A DNA stretch of 9,263 nt, taken from positions 1-9,263 of the forward strand of contig JACMLI010000469.1 of the NCBI GenBank assembly GCA_014379705.1, read 5' to 3'. The DNA is from Gemmatimonadaceae bacterium. GTDB taxonomy: Bacteria; Gemmatimonadota; Gemmatimonadetes; Gemmatimonadales; Gemmatimonadaceae. Numbering within the stretch: the stretch's first letter is position 1; every line of letters begins with the position of its first letter. Below are positions 6,564 through 9,263 of this stretch, in pieces. The notes below the pieces were generated by a model. It was not told where the DNA came from. It searched no databases and saw nothing but the letters and a program-made list of their open reading frames with translations. Position numbers and translations under genes: made by a program.

Positions 6564-8843
6564 CTAGATGGTCAGGCGATACAGCAGGGACACGTTGCGA
6601 CCGGCCTCCGGGCGGATCGCCTTGATGCGCGACAGGTGGTCGCGGTACTCACGATCGAAGGCGTTGTCGAGGCGAAGGGTGACCCCATGCAGCGTGGCGC
6701 CACGCACGATGCGCAGTCCCGCTGTCATCGACGGCACGAGCCATGAAGCGGTCGGCGCTTCGAAATCGCCCGTGCGCCCCTGCCGGGCTGCAAAGCGCAG
6801 CGCGCTCGAGACAAACCACCGCGTGCGGTCGTAGCGCACGCCAGCGCTGCCATTGAACGGCGGGATAAAGGGGGGAAACCGGGACGCCGGGATGAAGGTG
6901 GTGTCTGTCGCGGTGATCACGGGCACGGAGTCACGCGTGGACCGGAAATGCGCGCGGACGTAGGACGCCGTGGCATCGAAGACGAGCGCACTCGTGGCGC
7001 TCCATTCCACGCGGCCCTCGGCCCCCTGGAAGACCGCGTCCTCGTTCGTGAACTGGAAACGCGGGCGCCCCCCCTGCGGCCCGATCTCGGCGCGGCCACG
7101 GCTCGAGGGGAAGACGAAGTTGCTGAGCGCGCTGCGGAAGACGGCGAACTCCGCCGATGTCGAGGCGCCCGTCGCACGGACAAATGCATCGATGCCAAGC
7201 CCGGTCTCGGCCTCGAGTGACGGATCACCCACGTCGAAGGAGTTGGCGGCGAGGTGTGGACCGTTCGAATAGAGTTCGGTCACATCCGGAACACGGAACG
7301 CGCGGTTCACGCTGACCCCGGCGCGCACGCGGGCCGATGCCTTCCAGAGCGCACCGAGCGAACCGGCCACCGACGCGAACGTCCGCTCACGCGTGGGAAC
7401 CCGCTGGCCTCCAACATCAATGAAGGAGAGGGTGCGGGGCTCGAAGCGGGCCATCTCGTACCGTGCTCCTCCTTGCAGCGTGAACGCGCCGCGCGTGAGT
7501 TCCTCGATCACGAACAGCGCGGCGCCGTAGCTGCGCGTGGACGGCGTGGAGAGTGAGCCTCCAGTGACGAAGTCGTTGGCGGTCAGGCGGGCGCCCACCG
7601 CGCCGAGTGAGAGCGGACCGATAGCCTCGTGTCGCGCCACCACTTCCCCAGCACCACTTCGCAAGTCGAAACGCGTGCCGACGGAACCGCTCGGCTCGAA
7701 TTCGGTGTGTCCGTAGTCCGTCAGCGTCACCGTCGCTCGCACACTTCGGAATGCCGCGCTGTCGAAATGGACATCAGCATCGGCCCGTGCGGTGTGGCGG
7801 CGCATCACGATATCGACCCCACGCGCGTGCCCACCAATGAACCCGCCGGGAATGCCGTAGTCGTTGGCATAGAATCGGTAGGCTGCCCCGACGTGGCCAC
7901 GCTCGCCCACGCGTGAGGCCCCGATCCCGAGGTTGTACTCCGCCACGTCGGTGTTCACGAGTGACCCGATCGGTGTCCGGGTGTCCCCCGCACGCCGGGC
8001 CGTGCCCTCGAACCGCACCGCGAAGGCGCCCCGACCCGCGTTCACCACGCCGCCGACGCTGCCGCCGCGATTGACCGACGCCCCCTGCGCCGTGAGGGTG
8101 GCGTGAACGCCATTCACGCTCGACGCCGGTACCTCGTCGCGGATCACGTTGACCACGCCGCCTAACGCGGAGGTCCCGAACAGCAGCGACATCGGTCCGC
8201 GCACTACCTCGATGCGCTCGACCACCAACGGATCGATCGACGTGGCGTGGTCTCCCGACATGGCCGACAGGTCGCCCGGTCGCTGACCATCCTCGAGGAT
8301 GACGATGCGGTCGCCGCTGAGGCCCCGGATCACCGGCCGCGCGGTGGACGGGCTCAACGAACTCACCGAGACCCCGGGCTGGTTGGCGAGGGTTGCCGCG
8401 AGCGTCTCGGCGAGCCGTCGGTCCAATGCCGCGCCGGAGAGGACCGACGTCGGACTCAACACCTCCTCGCCGGTGCGATCGGAGAGCACGCCGGTCACAA
8501 TGCGGGGCGCCAATTCCACGGCAGCAGGCGAAAGGGCAAAGCGATGGTCAACCGCACTTGTCGCTACGGCAACGCGACGCTCCTGGGCACGATACCCCAG
8601 CCGCTGCACCACCATGGTGTATCCGCCTGCGGAGAGATCGTCGAACGCAAAACGCCCATCTTCATGCGTCTGCAGGAGGCGATGCAGCTCCAGGATCTGG
8701 ACGCGCGCCGCCACGATCGGAAGACCGGAGGCGGAGTCCACGACCAGTCCCGTGATCCGGCCTTGCGCCTGTCCGCCGCATGGAGCCGCGCTGAGCACCC
8801 CGAAGGCGAAAAAGCACAACAGCGGACCAGGGCGTCGAGGCAT
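6564..8843 (-). CDS. TonB-dependent outer-membrane receptor, ZnuD-like
   Basis: 759-residue outer-membrane receptor. Residues 1-27 form a signal peptide, probably cut after QAQ or nearby. Residues 28-108 are a carboxypeptidase-regulatory-like beta-sandwich (GRITGLVVDSASGLPI, DGRFAFDDL, GGYTMVVQRLGY). A possible TonB box lies around RIVTGVL (114-120). The plug (about 129-238) has RPVIRGLSGDRIVILEDGQR (169-188), the segment DLSAMSGDHATSIDPL, and VERIEVVRGP...GTSALGGVVNVI (208-234). The barrel carries features I associate with the ZnuD branch: YGIPGG (329-334), TDYGHTEFE (375-383), VTELYSNGPHLAANSFDVGD (521-540) and DHLSRIKAIRPEAGRN (735-750). ZnuD of Neisseria takes up zinc, so zinc or another metal complex is the leading guess, but related receptors vary in substrate. 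The start has no Shine-Dalgarno and follows a C-rich leader, yet the signal peptide fits it. Leucine 227 uses the rare TTA codon. It heads the series and has a candidate LytTR site upstream. Confidence 0.94.
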   Translation of the reverse strand: MPRRPGPLLCFFAFGVLSAAPCGGQAQGRITGLVVDSASGLPIVAARVQILELHRLLQTHEDGRFAFDDLSAGGYTMVVQRLGYRAQERRVAVATSAVDHRFALSPAAVELAPRIVTGVLSDRTGEEVLSPTSVLSGAALDRRLAETLAATLANQPGVSVSSLSPSTARPVIRGLSGDRIVILEDGQRPGDLSAMSGDHATSIDPLVVERIEVVRGPMSLLFGTSALGGVVNVIRDEVPASSVNGVHATLTAQGASVNRGGSVGGVVNAGRGAFAVRFEGTARRAGDTRTPIGSLVNTDVAEYNLGIGASRVGERGHVGAAYRFYANDYGIPGGFIGGHARGVDIVMRRHTARADADVHFDSAAFRSVRATVTLTDYGHTEFEPSGSVGTRFDLRSGAGEVVARHEAIGPLSLGAVGARLTANDFVTGGSLSTPSTRSYGAALFVIEELTRGAFTLQGGARYEMARFEPRTLSFIDVGGQRVPTRERTFASVAGSLGALWKASARVRAGVSVNRAFRVPDVTELYSNGPHLAANSFDVGDPSLEAETGLGIDAFVRATGASTSAEFAVFRSALSNFVFPSSRGRAEIGPQGGRPRFQFTNEDAVFQGAEGRVEWSATSALVFDATASYVRAHFRSTRDSVPVITATDTTFIPASRFPPFIPPFNGSAGVRYDRTRWFVSSALRFAARQGRTGDFEAPTASWLVPSMTAGLRIVRGATLHGVTLRLDNAFDREYRDHLSRIKAIRPEAGRNVSLLYRLTI

Positions 8844-8919
8844 GCACGGGGGGTGAGGGTGCGTCGGGAAGGGCCCACGCCGCGCACGTTCGTCCTCGGC
8901 TGTCTATCAGACGACGGAA

Positions 8920-8925
8920 TGTCAA
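8920..8925 (-). promoter_or_regulatory. Possible -35 element of the receptor promoter
   Basis: A perfect TTGACA on the minus strand whose first base is the last base of the LytTR repeat at 8933-8925. A regulator site abutting or overlapping -35 is the usual arrangement for activators. No good -10 stands at 16-18 bases: the nearest candidates, GATAGA (8908-8903) and TAGACA (8906-8901), give spacers of 11 and 13. A promoter that needs its activator could tolerate this, but the assignment is weak. Confidence 0.3.
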
Positions 8926-8954
8926 TGAACGGTCGCTCTCCACCGACGAGCGGT
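8925..8954 (-). promoter_or_regulatory. Candidate LytTR response-regulator binding site, upstream of the receptor gene
   Basis: On the minus strand ACCGCTCGT (8954-8946) and ACCGTTCAT (8933-8925) are direct repeats (7 of 9 identical) separated by exactly 12 bases, so equivalent bases are 21 bp apart, two helical turns. Against the LytTR consensus [TA][AC][CA]GTTN[AG][TG] the second repeat matches all eight constrained positions and the first seven. Spacing, orientation and position (81 bases from the ATG, running into a TTGACA) all fit a site for a LytTR activator, and such a regulator is encoded downstream in the same series. Binding has not been shown. Confidence 0.55.
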
Positions 8955-9263
8955 TCGCCCGGGCCCTTCAGGAGTCCGGTTGCAATGATCGAGTGCCGGC
9001 TTCTGGGCGCTCTTTCCACTCTTCCGGCTGCTAACCGTCTCTCTTCACCGGGCGGTCAGGCTGGGTGAGGGGTCCGGCATCACGCACGCGGGACCATACC
9101 GCCATCTGGCACGGGTGATCGTCCACTCGTTCTCACACGCCGACTCCTCGGCAGAATCCCGTGGCATGGCGTGAGACCACCCGTGAAGTTGCCCGCGCTG
9201 AAACGCGTCTGCCCTGCCGGTTCGATGTACGGTCTCCGACGGCGCCAGCCGACGCCGAGTACC

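Larger units (their letters stand above)
8844..9263 (-). other. Upstream region of the receptor gene, no supportable gene
   Basis: 420 bases with no convincing coding sequence on either strand: the open frames that enter it are opposite-strand or out-of-frame extensions from the receptor gene and have no family character. It holds the candidate LytTR site at 8925-8954 and a TTGACA at its downstream edge. A lone half-site-like ACCGTACAT occurs on the minus strand near the right edge without a partner at 12-13 bp. No cobalamin-type or other riboswitch element is recognised, and no palindromic AT-rich Zur- or Fur-like box stands out. Confidence 0.55.

Noticed and set aside
8247..9068. Plus-strand frame running from inside the receptor gene into the upstream region, as a possible divergent gene
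   Set aside because: Most of it is antisense to the receptor plug and signal peptide, and the free part has no start with a ribosome-binding site or recognisable protein features.
8844..9263. Possible cobalamin riboswitch or Zur/Fur box before the TonB receptor
   Set aside because: I looked for the B12-box bases and for AT-rich palindromes and found neither; the region is G+C-rich apart from short stretches.
9220..9263. GC-rich inverted repeat at the right edge (CGGCG and CGCCG arms, GTAC ends)
   Set aside because: Pairing needs bulges, there is no T-run on either strand and it is cut by the window edge, so neither a terminator nor an RNA gene can be supported.
1..9263. Insertion sequences, tRNA/rRNA genes, CRISPR arrays, phage genes
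   Set aside because: No transposase, terminal repeats, spaced repeats or tRNA-like folds were seen on either strand; coding runs almost continuously from 8843 to the left edge.

Overview
The window is G+C-rich, gene-dense bacterial DNA with every supportable gene on the minus strand, so it reads right to left. High G+C, a LytS-type multi-membrane-span kinase with a LytTR regulator, DUF3526-type ABC-2 permeases and a TonB-dependent receptor with a carboxypeptidase-regulatory-like N-terminus together suggest a Gram-negative, possibly a Gemmatimonadota relative. The outer-membrane receptor and a lipobox protein make a diderm cell nearly certain. The phylum is an inference from gene style, not from a marker gene.

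Layout in transcription order: (1) 9263-8844, a 420-base upstream region without a supportable gene that holds a candidate LytTR-regulator binding site; (2) 8843-6564, a complete ZnuD-like TonB-dependent receptor; (3) 6527-6066, a small lipoprotein with a His/Glu/Asp cluster near its end; (4) 5999-4050, a membrane histidine kinase of the LytS/His_kinase type; (5) its LytTR response regulator, ending at 3175, whose furthest possible start overlaps the kinase stop as GTGA; (6) a 131-base gap with a second candidate LytTR site that resembles the first; (7) 3043-2261, an ABC ATPase; (8) 2221-806, an ABC-2/DUF3526-type permease; (9) 804 to the left edge, a second permease of the same kind, cut by the window. 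Gaps within this series are 36, 66, overlap, 131, 39 and 1 bases, with no convincing terminator, so it may be one long transcription unit with an internal promoter before the ABC genes.

Working model (inference): a receptor probably for a metal or metal complex, with a surface or periplasmic lipoprotein, is co-encoded with a membrane sensor kinase. The kinase's LytTR partner binds paired direct repeats (9 bp, 12-bp spacer, 9 bp) ahead of the receptor gene and again ahead of the ABC transporter. The main observation is that these two 30-bp sites match the known LytTR site architecture and are alike (19 of 30 positions), tying import, sensing and ABC transport into one regulon. The transported substrate and the sensed signal cannot be read from the sequence.
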